The notes: a model not told the origin generated them from the letters alone. DNA of 64,000 nt from Hyposmocoma kahamanoa (GCF_003589595.1 NW_020653900.1:2209410-2273409); one strand, 5' to 3'; positions 10,657-21,250 are shown, counted from the stretch's first letter. Numbers and translations: made by a program.

Positions 10657-10828
10657 ATTATCTCTTAAACCTAACTTAACCTAACCTAACCGAACATAAT
10701 TGTGTCTTTGCGATAAACATTCAACATATCTTGAAAGAACAACTGTTTCGTTATAATTCGGTGTAATGAAAATTCGAACAAACGTTGTTTCGGACAAAAA
10801 AAATTTTCGACCTTGTGATAGGTTACCT

Positions 10829-11062
10829 TAATGTCAGCATTACTGTGTTCCGGTTTTGAAGGGTAAGGGTGCTGGTGAAATTACAGGCACTTGAGACTTG
10901 TCAACTTATGTCTCAAGGTGACGGGCGCAGTGGCAGTGCCCCTCGGATCTTTGCGATTTAAAGTTCTGAGTGGCACTGCAACTGTTATGGACAGATGTGT
11001 ACCTTACCATCACATGAATGACTTGTTCGTCCCGTCACTTGATATTATTATAAAAAAAAGAG
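10829..11062 (+). mobile_element. Rep-A copy 3, right part
   Basis: Continuation of the copy that starts at 8757. It runs from the second TAATGT through CAGCATTACTG, GGTGAAATTACAGGCAC and GTGACGGGCGCAGTGGCAG to GACTTGTTCGTCCCGTCACTT-type sequence and the A-rich tail TTATTATAAAAAAA. Confidence 0.88.
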
Positions 11063-11084
11063 GACTAAAAAAATAACATCAAAA

Positions 11085-11370
11085 GTTTGTGAAATTAGAT
11101 CTATTTGCCAAGTTTTATTGAAATCGGTTACCGGAAACCCTTAGAGGTGGAATAAATGTCTTCCAATTTAAGCGGGACCAAGACTGAGGTACCCTCTTTC
11201 CAATAAAAAAAGAATCATCAATATCAATTCACGAATTATCGCGAATTGACCGAACTACGAAATGCCTGATGCGACCGGCTTGTTAAAACTATCAGCTGAA
11301 GGCTGAACCCAAGCATAATGAATATGTATGGCACTTTGCACAAGAAGTGACGAATTCGAAAAGCAACATT
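11085..11370 (+). repeat. Interspersed repeat plus left copy of a direct repeat
   Basis: The left part (11085-11218) matches the 3650-3805 repeat (GAGGTACCCTCTTTCCAA). From 11219 to 11370 the sequence is repeated in the same orientation at 12030-12190, for example GAATTATCGCGAATTGACCG and CTATCAGCTGAAGGCTGAAC. Confidence 0.7.
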
Positions 11371-11463
11371 TTGAAGAAACTAATAAAAACCATTTTACAA
11401 AAGTTAGCCAATTGGCTGGTACCAAATATGCCATTCGCTTTGTTGGTCGGTATCCTCACTTAT

Positions 11464-11505
11464 GTATCCACTATTTGTACTAAGTGCTATACAAATAGTG
11501 GATAC
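11464..11505. repeat. Perfect 16-bp-stem hairpin
   Basis: GTATCCACTATTTGTA (11464-11479) pairs exactly with 11490-11505 across a 10-base loop. The flanks extend the inverted repeat imperfectly (CTTAT against CTAAG). Confidence 0.85.
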
Positions 11506-11819
11506 CTAAGTAAGGGCACCGACTGTACCAATATTCATGCTATTAGGTTAGTATCTATCTATATATCCGACCGTGTTTGGTCATGGCGCACACTTCGACT
11601 CCTAGTTAGATTGGAGCTAGTGCGCTCGAAGACATTAAGGGCACGTGATTACACCGCCAATGTAATTATAGTGAATGGTGGAGGATAGACGGGCCTTTAA
11701 TCGTCACATTTAGCACCGAGTTCAACTTTACGTTGACCTTGAAATTCATGGACTTGCTTCTTCACAATCCCCCGCCATTCAGAGCGCAGTGCTGCCAAAT
11801 CTTCCCGTTGAGAAGGCTC

Positions 11820-11945
11820 AATAGAAAGACTTGGTGACCAACCAAACGAAATAGTTGGTTACCAAATATATCATTTGGTTGGTACCAAAATATATGCTAT
11901 TGGGCTGATATCAAATAATCCATTTGGCTGGTACCAATTATAACT
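11820..11945. repeat. Degenerate minisatellite built on TTGGTACCAA
   Basis: Four or five consecutive units of roughly 25-30 bases carry variants of TTTGGTTGGTACCAAATATA (GGTTACCAAATATATCA, GGTTGGTACCAAAATATATG, GGCTGATATCAAATAAT, GGCTGGTACCAATTAT). Each unit centre is palindromic. A stray unit lies at 11408-11435 and a similar one at 16213-16232. Confidence 0.65.
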
Positions 11946-12029
11946 GAATTTTATTTGATATGAAAAAATAAATATTTATTTCGTACTGTTATAACCCAAT
12001 CTAATACGGCCATTTTGAAAGGGTTGATA

Positions 12030-12190
12030 CAATATCAGTTCACGAATTATCGCGAATTGACCGAACTATGAAATGCCTGATGCGACCGGCTTGCTAAAAC
12101 TATCAGCTGAAGGCTGAACCCAAAGATAATAAATATAATAAATATGTATGGCACTTTGCACTAGAAGTGACGAATTCGAAAAGCAACATT
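12030..12190 (+). repeat. Right copy of the 150-bp direct repeat
   Basis: Nearly identical to 11219-11370, with a few substitutions and a 9-base insertion of the AATAAATAT type. The pair encloses about 660 bp including the hairpin and the minisatellite. Confidence 0.8.
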
Positions 12191-14640
12191 GTATTGCCGT
12201 AATTTTTCATAATGCAACGTGCAAGTTTTGATATTTTGCGTGAAACACAAATCGAGTCAGTTAGACATTGATATTGGAATCGGCAAGTCAGTCAGTTATC
12301 GATCTATGTGTAATAAATCGGGTGTTGGAAAAAATACATTTTTTTTTAAAGAAAAATTCTCAAACAGTACGTCATTTTATATAGTGAGTAAGTGGTGAAG
12401 AAAAGGAAACTAAAGTAGGTACCCTGGAATCTTGTACTTCCATGTTACATGTACCACTAAGCTATGGCTATTACAAGGGAGACTATAATGGATATTAAAA
12501 TTAACACCCAACCTTCGAGCACGATTCACACGTCGTAAGTTCGTTTAGGGTATTCTGTCACGCGTTAACCGTTTAGGCAAAGTTTGAGGAGCCACCCGCG
12601 GTGCCTGCGGACACCCGGCTTGGGCCTTATGGAATTTCGAAGGTAATAAAGCAATCATTGGCTTAATTGAGACAAGTGCTTGGTTATTACCGGAAATCGG
12701 GATGGGAAGAATATATTTCTCTAAATTTCAAGATGATACTCGATGCGTTGCGTTGTGACGCTACATTGTAGTTCATCATGAGACTGGCAACTAAATTGGA
12801 CCACCCTCATATCTCAAAAGTATTTATTTAATTGCTTTATTGTCATAACCCAGCGACATGCGTCTAACTTCATTGCATATTGGCCATGTTGTTCTTGCGT
12901 GCCATGTTGTAAATTCTGTAAATGTTGTAGTTAACTTAAAGGTAATATTATTTGTAATTTTTAGCATAGAAGTGTAATTTATCTATAATCAACTTACATG
13001 AAACGATTGCCGGTATTTATAGGTTATATTTTATTGTATTTGTTTTTATAATATAATCATACTGTCGGTTAAAGTGGATCAACCATAGATGTAGAAAAAA
13101 AGGGGAGATTTGGTATGGGGGCGTGGTTCGTGTCGCCTCCCTATAAACATCGGCACAGTGACATGGCGATCGTTATACATACAAGATCTCTCGTAAAACG
13201 TGAAAATACCAAGTTGTAGCGATACACCTTGTAAAAATTGGAGTGAAAACATACATTTTAATACAGTGAGATAACATTCCACCGGCTATTTACATTTTTA
13301 GTTACTATTTCTATTATTATTCAGTGTTTTCTTTTTGTCTTCATAGAAATTTCTATACTCTAATATAATGATTTTCATTTACGATGATTGATGTTTATCT
13401 TTCTATCTGTTCTCACCATGATTTTTGTAATAAAAGTCCCTAAAGTAAAGAAGAGAAAAGCATTCACGTTAAATTGATTTATTTTATTTTATTTTATTAT
13501 TGTTATTATTACTAAACATTGTATTTCGAGTAACTTTGACACAACTCATATTTCGGACAACCGTTTCAATTTCATATCAATTTGTATGTTGCTGTTGTTT
13601 GAAGAAAAATGTACGTGTATTATTGTTTTAGATAATTTAGATATTTAAATTCCATTATACTCGTAGATTAAACGTAGAGTATTTTGAATTTTTAAGTTTT
13701 TCCAATGAGTTCAAAATAAAAGAAGGTTGGATTGAAGCTACAGGAAAATCGAAAGATTGGTTTTCTTATTACCATTTCTGACTTTGTTTATATTTCCATA
13801 GCAGATGCATATAGAAAAATAAATAAAATAAAATCGGCTTTATTTTACATGTGCATGCAAAATAAATTAGAAACAATAATTGAAAATTACACAATTCCTT
13901 CACAAAAAAACAACATAATTTAATTTATTAAATTCGTTGATGGTTCGAGTTTACTCTTGACAGTGACAGCTTCACCAGCCCGTGATAACGTATAATGGAA
14001 AACTGACATTGGCGACGATCGCCATATTTTTTATATTATTCTTATAAAACTGACACTGGCCCAAGCCAAGCGGCCGCCATGAAAAAAAAAGATTATATTA
14101 ATTTACTAATTTAATAATACACTGCGCAGGTGATCGCGTCCTGCGCGGTTCCACTAGTACCCCGCCGCGGCAACCGCGAGCAACCGTCACCACTACAGGC
14201 GTAAAACGCGCCGTGAAATGTGCTACTAATTTTCCATACTCAACTATTACATTCTATAGATGCCGCAGTCCCGCGGCAGACGCGGGTGAAAATCGCTCCG
14301 TGAGTTCTTAGTGTAACGAAAAATGAGTTTCAGCGCCATCTAACGTGTAATAGTTAGCTATTATATACTAGTAGCATTTTTACTAAAACGCCACCTGATG
14401 GTGAATGGCTGAACCAGGATGACAAAAATACTGAAATATTGTAATATAACTCTTACTCAAGGGACTGTAAGTTTAATTTTGTTAAATTTTAAAATTGTGT
14501 TACGTCGTTTTTACGTTTTAAGCCCTACCGAATCAAAATCTTTAAGTTATGGTAGTAGATAATAGAGCATAAAGTTTGAACTGTACACAAGCTAAAAAGT
14601 GGCGACATCGGCACCCGATCTTACATAGCGTCATTACATA
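12191..14640. other. Unassigned stretch
   Basis: No supported gene. Noted: a (TTTTA)n tract at about 13474-13497; a CG-rich patch at 14125-14300 with GCCGCGGCAACCGCGAGC and CCCGCGGCAGACGCGGG, resembling a degraded GC-rich element; and a short open frame at 13079-13282 (-) with no recognisable motif. Confidence 0.3.
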
Positions 14641-14654
14641 TCTCCCCTTTTTTC

Positions 14655-15176
14655 TATATCTATGGGATCAACTGGTTCGGGGCGACCTGCACGGAGATGC
14701 CCCGGAAGCCTGTGCAACGCAGGGGCAGAGTCTCCCAACCCTGCGCCCTGCTGGCCTCCGCTGATGGGACACAGGCAAACGGCGAAGAGCCGTCGCGTGC
14801 GTCCTCTCCGCCGACGCCGAATGGGGTCCGAGAGGGCGCTGTCTTCGCGGACCCGATCGGCCGTCTCCTTCTGCGACATCACGTCCTCGCAGAAGGAGAT
14901 CATCACCTGTCATGACCTCTCGCTTCCCAGCATGGCTCTAACTATGCTGGTCAGTCAGAGGTCTCGTCCCACCACGTCTACGAGATCCCGGCGCTGCTGG
15001 CTCCAGGTCGGACACACCTCCAAGGTGTGCCTCGCCGAGTCTGTAGCAGCGCCGCACTCGTGACACTCCGAAGACGCCTCCCTCCGTGCGATCTTGTGCA
15101 GGTAGTCACCGAAACAGCCGTGTCCGGTGACTACCTGCACAAGACGGTAGGTGAGGGACCCGTGCCTCCTCTTAAC
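14655..15176 (-). mobile_element. R1-clade LINE, second family, C-terminal fragment
   Basis: The minus strand gives VVTGHGCFGDYLHKIARREA, then a zinc knuckle (CHECGAATDSARHTLEVC), VVGRDL, and after a frameshift FCEDVMSQKETADRVRED and an Arg-rich stretch. The architecture matches the 9448-10629 frame, but the residues differ at roughly half the positions, so it is a different R1-clade family. Its 5' breakpoint lies at CTCTTAACTTAACC, which is the right arm of the same TIR transposon as at 8844-10828. The 3' end and the transposon left arm are missing. Confidence 0.75.
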
Positions 15177-15335
15177 TTAACCTAACCTAACCGAACGTAA
15201 TCGTGTCTTTGCGATAAACATCCAAGATATCCTGAAAGAACAACGATTTCGTTATAACTCGGTTTTCGTTGTAATGAATTGTAGAACAAACATTACTTCG
15301 GAAAAAAATTCGAGTTTGTTTAGGTTACCGTAATT
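15177..15335. mobile_element. TIR transposon, right arm of copy 2
   Basis: It is collinear with 10671-10828: TTAACCTAACCTAACCGAAC, TGTCTTTGCGATAAACAT, GAAAGAACAAC, and an end at TAGGTTACC. Only the right arm is found; the left side of the R1 insertion shows unrelated sequence. The CCTAA-like units at the start resemble the insect telomere repeat, but only about three are present. Confidence 0.72.
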
Positions 15336-15829
15336 TTTTATTTGTTTTACCCCAGAGCCTATTGAAGTCCAATTTAGCGACCCCGTGTGCCAAATTACAG
15401 AACCAATCGGCTATATTGGAACAAACCTCGGATCTCAGATTTTGTTGATGTTTTTAGATGTGTAGTATAATTTATGTTAATTAATGCGTAATATATACAA
15501 AATCTAATATTTGTTGTTTATTTCATACTAAAGACGTTTGTAAAAATCTGGAATATAGATATTTAAAACGCGTTTGAAAAACAATGGTTCAAATTAACAG
15601 ACTTTCCACTGTTAATCAAAACGATATGCTATACGGTGCGTCCAAATGGCGCGCCACCGCAAGCAACTTAGAACGTCGAAATCATCGACAATGCGCAACA
15701 TTAGTGTGGCATCGCCCGTAAAGTAAGGGTCAAACCTCCCTCTGAAATTGTTTAAAAAACAAATATCGAGTCAGTGCTACCTATAGGATATAATACGAGT
15801 ACAATACAAAAATAACATTACTAGCTAGC
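15336..15829. other. Unassigned
   Basis: No open frame or recognised repeat. Confidence 0.25.
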
Positions 15830-16005
15830 TCTTTGGAACAGTGAAAAAAATATCGTGATGAAACCTGCACGTCGCAATGGTTCTCAACCCTTAAAAACGT
15901 GTAAAGTCCCCAACCTGCATTAGGCAAGTATCACTATGACCAGCTATGGCCTAAACACTTTTCTTAATTGATGATGACGATGACGACGAAGACGATAGCG
16001 TTACA
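15830..16005 (+). mobile_element. RTE/SINE tail with GATGAC-type end
   Basis: ATATCGTGATGAAACCTGCAC, then CCCCAACCTGCATTAGGCA, then CTATGGCCTAAAC, ending in GATGATGACGATGACGACGA. It is the body-and-tail half of the SINE at 1005-1245 and carries the trinucleotide tail typical of RTE-driven retroposition. No tRNA head is present. Confidence 0.6.
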
Positions 16006-16224
16006 AAGCAAACAGGGTCACTTAGAAAGTTTTTCTAGACTTTGTTTGGAGCATTCTAAACAATAATATCAAATGTACTGCCATGGAGACTCCTATGAAA
16101 TGACGAAATAGTATCATGTGTCCAATACTAAATATATATATTACTTTATTATTATACTTCGAAGATCAAAATGTATGTAACGGTTTGTGAACTAAAAAAC
16201 GGCTCAAAAAAGCTGGTACCAAAT

Positions 16225-16562
16225 ATTCCAAATTTCCTAATATGAAATCCTTTTCTTATTATTAATACAAAGATCGAACACTTAGAAAAAATCATTCAAT
16301 CTGACTGGATTCGAACCAATGTCTTCTAGCAAACCGCCAGACGCTATGTCAACTAAACCACGACACGAACCAGCGGACCTAATAAATTTTTCTATGTGCT
16401 TATTGCTGGTCTTTGTTTAGGGTTTTCAACGACTTTTTCTAGAAGAGAGAAATCCATGTCTTCACTTAGCCAGGTACCTAAGCTAAGTAAGCTGTAAAGT
16501 TGTAAAACTGATAACTATATTAATAATCATAATTCATAACAAACTAGTGGAGAAATTTTACA
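16225..16562 (-). mobile_element. tRNA-derived T-family repeat
   Basis: The left end TTATTAATACAAAGATCGAAC and the right end TAACAAACTAGTGGAG are the two termini of the family described at 52185. The minus-strand tRNA-like core (plus GACTGGATTCGAACCAATGTC to CAACTAAACCACGAC) lies at 16300-16370. An unrelated segment of about 150 bp separates the core from the right end. Confidence 0.6.
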
Positions 16563-16904
16563 AAAAAGAAATGAACATCATAACGGTGAAATATCCTGAC
16601 TTTCATTGAAACTTTGAACTACAAACACAATATTACTTTTATTCGGTGCGCTAATTTTTACTTTATTAATTTATTCATCTTCCCAAAAAATTTGCTTTTT
16701 TGAATTGCGCCACTTTATAATTAAGGGTGCAAGTGTTTTTCCCGTGATTTGAGAGCTGTCCCCATATCACAACCTGTTGATATCAATGGTTAGTATTACC
16801 CTCTAAAAATACAAATTCACCTAATTACGTTCCTTTGCTAGAGACGCAGTAGGCCAAACCATCAGCCTACCACCGTCGTACTACGGCACTGACTAGCTTT
16901 AAAT

Positions 16905-17040
16905 AACAGTTGAGCTGTTTGTGAAAGAGTTTGTCCAGAGACGTGCTGCCACTTTTACTATTTCTGCCGCCAAGACAATGTCTCAGGGTGACGGGCGCAT
17001 TGGCAGTGCCGTTTATCACCAAGCTCACGACTCGTTCGTT
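16905..17040 (+). mobile_element. Rep-A copy 4, internally deleted, fused to a LINE
   Basis: Head (GTGAAAGAGTTTGTCC, TTTCTGCCGCCAAG) joined to GTCTCAGGGTGACGGGCGCA and then CACCAAGCTCACGACTCGTTCG, with two internal deletions and no A-tail. It runs directly into the antisense coding end of the Jockey-like LINE, the break lying within GAACGAAC-like sequence shared by both, so the junction probably arose by recombination. Confidence 0.6.
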
Positions 17041-18450
17041 CAGGAAACAAGTCTGCAGGCAGGGAATTCCACTCCATAGCCGTTCGCCATGTAAATGTGG
17101 AAGCGTAACGCTTCGTGTGAATCTTTGGAATATCCACAACATAGGGGTGGTACCCAAGCATACGTCTAGTCCCCCGGTGATGGAAAGGGGAAGGTGGAAT
17201 TAAATCGTGTAATTCTATCGCATACTCTCCGTCATATATCCAGTAAAATAGCGATAAACAGGAACTTTATGGCGGTGTTCAAGGCTCTGCAGCTTCGCCT
17301 CCTCTAATTCCGAGTCACCTATAAGCCTCTTGGCACAGTTATCAATTGAATCCAAAGTGGCCAGTTGATATTAGCAGAGTCATCCCAAAGGTGACAGCAG
17401 TACTCCATGCACGACCGGACTTGTGCTCGGTACAGCTGAAGCAACTATCCCGGTGTAAAGTAACGCCTTTTTGGCCATGGATTCAATGTATCTGCCGAAG
17501 TTCGAATTGGACGACAGGTCCATTCCAAGTAGCTGGAGACAGTCGGCTATCGGTATGGATTTATCACGAAAAGTCAGATTCAGCTCAAAGGGATAGATAG
17601 ATAGATAAAATCTTTATTCACCACCATGACAAATACATACACAGACACATGATACAGACATTAACTTAGACGTAATACAGTAATATATTCTACTAGTTTC
17701 ACTATTGGAGGCCATGGCAATGAAAAGGCGCTGACTCAGCATATATGACGCGGCTGCCCGCGACGCTGGTATCCTGCCAGGACCCTATAGGGACAGAGAC
17801 GCCACTCGTAAAAACCCAAAACAAAACCAATTTAATTCAATTAAAATTCTAACCAATTCAATCCAATTTAACTTCATCCAATTTATTTATTTATTTTCTA
17901 TTTATTTATTTTTTCTCAAACACTTTCGCCACTCATATTTCCAATTTTTGCATACTTAAAAGATACTCTTGCAGCTTCTGCTTGAAAGTTCTTTTTGTGA
18001 CTCCGTTTCGTGTCATATTTCCAATTTTTGCATACTTAAAAGATACTCTTGCAGCTTCTGCTTGAAAGTTCTTTTTGTGACTCCGTTTCGTGGAGAATAG
18101 ACACGCCTGCGTTTTGGTATCCTTAAATTTGACAAGATTGGCATTGCCCCAATCGGAGACTACCTGGAGTGTCAAATCTAAACGGCTGACCATGGACTCT
18201 CTGACAAGACTGGATTACCTCTCCACTGACCCTTGTATTGGTCAAGTACCTATCTACAACTGTGTTGTCATCAGCATACGCAAAGGTACCTGGAATTAAC
18301 ATACCATTGATATGCAGCAGAAAGAGAGTTGCAGACAGTTTGAAACCCCTAGGAACTATCGCCATATGTTCGGAAGAGTAGCCTTCTAAGACCACTCGAA
18401 TCGAACGTTCGCTCAAGAAATCCGAGATCTAATTGCAAAGGTCAGTGGGA
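17041..18450 (-). mobile_element. Jockey-like LINE, reverse transcriptase and C-terminal part, split by another LINE tail
   Basis: Reading the minus strand from 18416: LSERSIRVVLEGYSSEH, LFLLHINGMLIPG, then the intact catalytic motif in FAYADDNTVVDRY, then (frameshift) DWGNANLVKFKDTKTQACLF up to about 18092. After the inserted segment 17597-18092 the frame resumes as PFELNLTFRDKSIPIADCLQ and LLGMDLSSNSNFGRYIES, then VRSCMEYCCHLWD, LATLDSIDNCAKRLIGDSEL, HPYVVDIPKI and EWNSLPADLFP at 17060-17050. At least four frameshifts and stops disable it. The order of motifs is that of a Jockey-type ORF2 from the YADD region to the C terminus. It also supplies the source family for 2155-2350 and 5180-5530. 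Confidence 0.75.
17597..18092 (-). mobile_element. Nested LINE 3' end with (GATA)n tail and an 80-bp tandem duplication
   Basis: A (GATA)n run at 17597-17612 is the tail of a minus-strand LINE insertion. Its 3' UTR runs to about 17930, and its last codons are RNGVTKRTFKQKLQEYLLSM. The 80-bp segment 17934-18013 is repeated immediately as 18014-18092 with no visible difference, putting the second unit out of frame (80 is not a multiple of three). The insertion separates KTQACLF from PFELNL of the host LINE. Confidence 0.7.
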
Positions 18451-18774
18451 AGCCCATAAGCCCATAATTACTTAATATATCGTCAATTCGAAACTGCTCT
18501 GTTTAGCATTGAGCTTCGACGCGAGTTTGCCGGAGGTAGAAGTTGAACTGGACAGTGGTCCCAGAAGTGACGATCGTATTAGATTTCATTTTTTTTTATT
18601 TCGAAAAACAAATGGCGTGTTATGTCGTAAAATTCTACGTCCATAAATTTTACTGCACGACATTATTGACAACAATGCACAGCAATTAGCTCCTTCAACG
18701 TAGTTATGAATTAATACGAAACTTGACGAGCGGACAAACGTCAAAACGGCCGTCACAACGTGCCGGTACTATAG

Positions 18775-18837
18775 GTAGTACTGCCACCGTACTTACCTGG
18801 ATGAACTCTTGCATAAAAAGATCTACTGCTACTAAAT
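18775..18837 (-). mobile_element. Rep-A copy 5, head fragment
   Basis: ACCTGGATGAACTCTTGCATAAAAAGATCTACTGC-type sequence corresponds to the reversed head of Rep-A. Divergent and short. Confidence 0.5.
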
Positions 18838-20023
18838 TTCATTATTCAGCCAACATAACGACTGACAACAATAAAACAAGATATTGAAACTTGCTATAAC
18901 CTGATGCGGCAATTCGAAACCGAACTATCAAATCCAATAAATGAAACTCATGTCATAAAATACGGAACGTGCAATGTTACCTCAATAAATAAGCCTCGTT
19001 TTGATACAATAGGCGTCTGAAAACAAGCCTATTCCCCGACATGCACTGTCTGCTCATAAATACTTACATATCCACTCGTAAATATATGAAACAAAGCGGT
19101 ACACACGTATAAACGGGCCTACATCTCTTAATGATATGTAGATTCCCTGCATTAGTTACATGACTGTGTTCTCGGTGGAAACATCTCACAGAACCACCTA
19201 TGTGTCCTACGCCCTATCGCTACACTACGCTGCACGGCATTCTTAACTGTCCAGTTACGAAATTAGGGAACGTTTTCGATTGAACCAGTCGGACCCTTAA
19301 AACATTGCACCTCAGGAACCATTCCAACTCATTAAACAAGACATAATTTAAATGTAACCCAAACCCAAATTGCAATTTCAAACATAGCAAGAGGACTTAA
19401 AGACGAATTTACAACGATTTTGTATTCGTAATATACGCTGTTATGTTACCGAGCTTGTTAACTCTTGCATCCGTAATCACATTTTGAATCGAGTTTAATT
19501 TTGTATCAAATAAAGTTGAATTTAGTTTAAATGCGAGCGGAAATTGAGACATTAGAAATCTTTGAACGACTATTACCGTGTTCTTTTAACAAATGCACGA
19601 CGGCGCGGGCGCACGGAGTGAGATGTAACTTTGTGCCTGCGTGCATAAATAAGCCCCGGGGAAGTATCGGTTATTTTAGTACAGACCCCAGGTGGGCGGA
19701 GACCCCTAATATATCATCGGCAACAATTATTAAATTATCTTTTTCGTTGACATTAAGTAATTGTTTCTCTTGGTCCACGATCATAACTGGCGCGCCAGTG
19801 ATAAGGTATGGCTTTTAAATTGTCGTTATCTTCTGGTGCTCAAATTCCTATGCTTTTTAAAAATAATGATCATGTTTACTCACATTTACGTAGGTATTCA
19901 AAAGTGCTTTGTTTATTTCTCATGTCAAATATGAATTAGAAATAAACGTCAATTAAGATTGATCTTTTTAAATACTTAAATATATTAAAATTTTTAAATA
20001 TATAATACACTATATATATATAC
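18838..20023. other. Unassigned stretch
   Basis: A 95-codon open stretch at 19531-19818 (+) has ordinary composition but no recognised motif, no donor or acceptor that I trust, and no partner exon; I do not call it. The rest is AT-rich without repeats that I recognise. Confidence 0.3.
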
Positions 20024-20262
20024 ACAGTACTGCCACCTTATCTATTTCTGTGTTCCGATTTTGAAGGGGGTGCTGGTGAAATTGCAGCCACGTGAGACTT
20101 GTCAACTTACGTCTGAGGGTGACGGGCGTAGTAGCAACGCCCCTCAGATCTTTGCGATTTAAAGCTCTGAGTGGTACTGCAACTGCTATGGACAGTCATG
20201 TCGCTTACCATCAGGCACACGACTTGTTCGTCCCGTCCCTTGATATTATAAAAAAAAATGTT
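20024..20262 (+). mobile_element. Rep-A copy 6
   Basis: Starts at TACTGCCACCTTATCTATTTC, loses the AAGCAGTAATG section by deletion, and continues with GGTGAAATTGCAGCC to ACGACTTGTTCGTCCC and the tail GATATTATAAAAAAAA. Confidence 0.85.
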
Positions 20263-20667
20263 ATATGTGTATATTATGTGTATGTATGTTGTATACATTT
20301 GGAATTATTGTAATCTTACATTAATCAAATAGTCAGTTCAATTTCAAGCGAATAAGACTTAACAATAGATTAAAATCTAAGATATCTGTAACAGATTATT
20401 TAATGGTCAGCCTGTATGAGCAATTACGAACATTTAAATAGTACAAAATCTTGTTTATTTGCTTGGTCCATTAATCATGAAACGCAGCGTATGGTCATTT
20501 TACACGGGCCGATTTAAGTAACGGGCAGAGTTAAGACAGCTTAACGTTAGTTGGTAATGAATCAATTACATTTGTCTCAGTTCATATATATCATTCTATT
20601 TCGTTCATATAGATTTGTCTTCAATACGGATTTAACTTATTTTAAGAAAGTTTTCACACATAGACGA

Positions 20668-21020
20668 CTTCGATGGCCTAACGGTTGACATTGTGGGCGC
20701 AGGATGCGGAGGTCCTGGGTTCGAGTTCCGGTAGGACATATGCATATGCTGAGTCAACGCCCTGTCACTTATAAAACAATAATATTTTATTTTTCCTCTT
20801 GTATTTATTCTGTATTTGTGTCATTATTAGTAAATAAAGAGTTTATCAATGTAAATAATTTGCGAAATTAACTTTTGTAAATATGTTCTGGTCTGCCAGT
20901 TCTGGAAACGCCCCAGAGTGAATTGCTTTTCTTTGGTACTCATAATACAGGGAATTTTTGATTGCCTAGTTTGCCTCACCAATTGCCTAGTTTGAAACCA
21001 GGCAATTGGTGAGGTTTGGT
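20668..21020 (+). mobile_element. tRNA-derived SINE, D-family, copy 1
   Basis: tRNA-like head: TCGATGGCCTAACGGTTGAC (A-box-like), then GGTCCTGGGTTCGAGTTCC (B box) and GGTAGGACA. The body has TTCTGGTCTGCCAGTTCTGG and CCAGGCAATTGGTGAGG, shared with the copy at 22895-23110. A (TTAG/AAT)-rich spacer separates head and body. The shared head and body in two copies are what define this as a SINE and not a tRNA gene. Confidence 0.65.
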
Positions 21021-21071
21021 ACATTATTATAATATATAATTTGGTACATTATTGTCAGGTACATTATTATA

Positions 21072-21250
21072 ATTTTTATCGTGACAAGTGACGGGGTAAA
21101 CAAACCTGGTGGTAAGCTACACGCCACTCCATAACAGTTGCAGTGCCACTCAGAGCTTTAAATCGCAAAGATTTGAGGGGCACTGTCACTGCGCCCGTCG
21201 CCCTAAGAGAAGTTGATAAGTCCCATGTGCCTGTAATTTCACCAATTTTA
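21072..21250 (-). mobile_element. Rep-A copy 7
   Basis: Begins with the reversed tail (AAGTGACGGGGTAAACAAAC), passes GTTGCAGTGCCACTCAGAGC and GGCACTGTCACTGCGCCCGT, and ends truncated at GCCTGTAATTTCACC. 5' truncated relative to the consensus order. Confidence 0.82.

Larger units (their letters stand above)
8844..10828. mobile_element. TIR transposon (host of two R1 insertions), copy 1
   Basis: The element begins AGGTTACCTATCACAAG and ends CTTGTGATAGGTTACCT, an exact inverted repeat that continues imperfectly further inside (TCCGAAA and GTTCGAAATT-type blocks). The 6-bp target duplication TAATGT flanks it. Without the two R1 insertions only about 265 bp of its own sequence remain, so it is a MITE-like non-autonomous element. 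The right arm (10671-10828), with TTAACCTAACCTAACC and TTGCGATAAACAT, is repeated at 15177-15335. The superfamily was not determined. Confidence 0.8.

Noticed and set aside
9201..10684. Plus-strand and other minus-strand open frames across the R1 element
   Set aside because: They are shadows of the 393-codon minus-strand R1 frame in GC-rich sequence.
10671..10690. Genuine telomeric (TTAGG)n array
   Set aside because: Only about three units, and the same block is part of a TIR transposon arm repeated at 15177.
19531..19818. 95-codon open stretch on the plus strand
   Set aside because: No recognisable domain and no convincing splice sites; length alone is not enough here.
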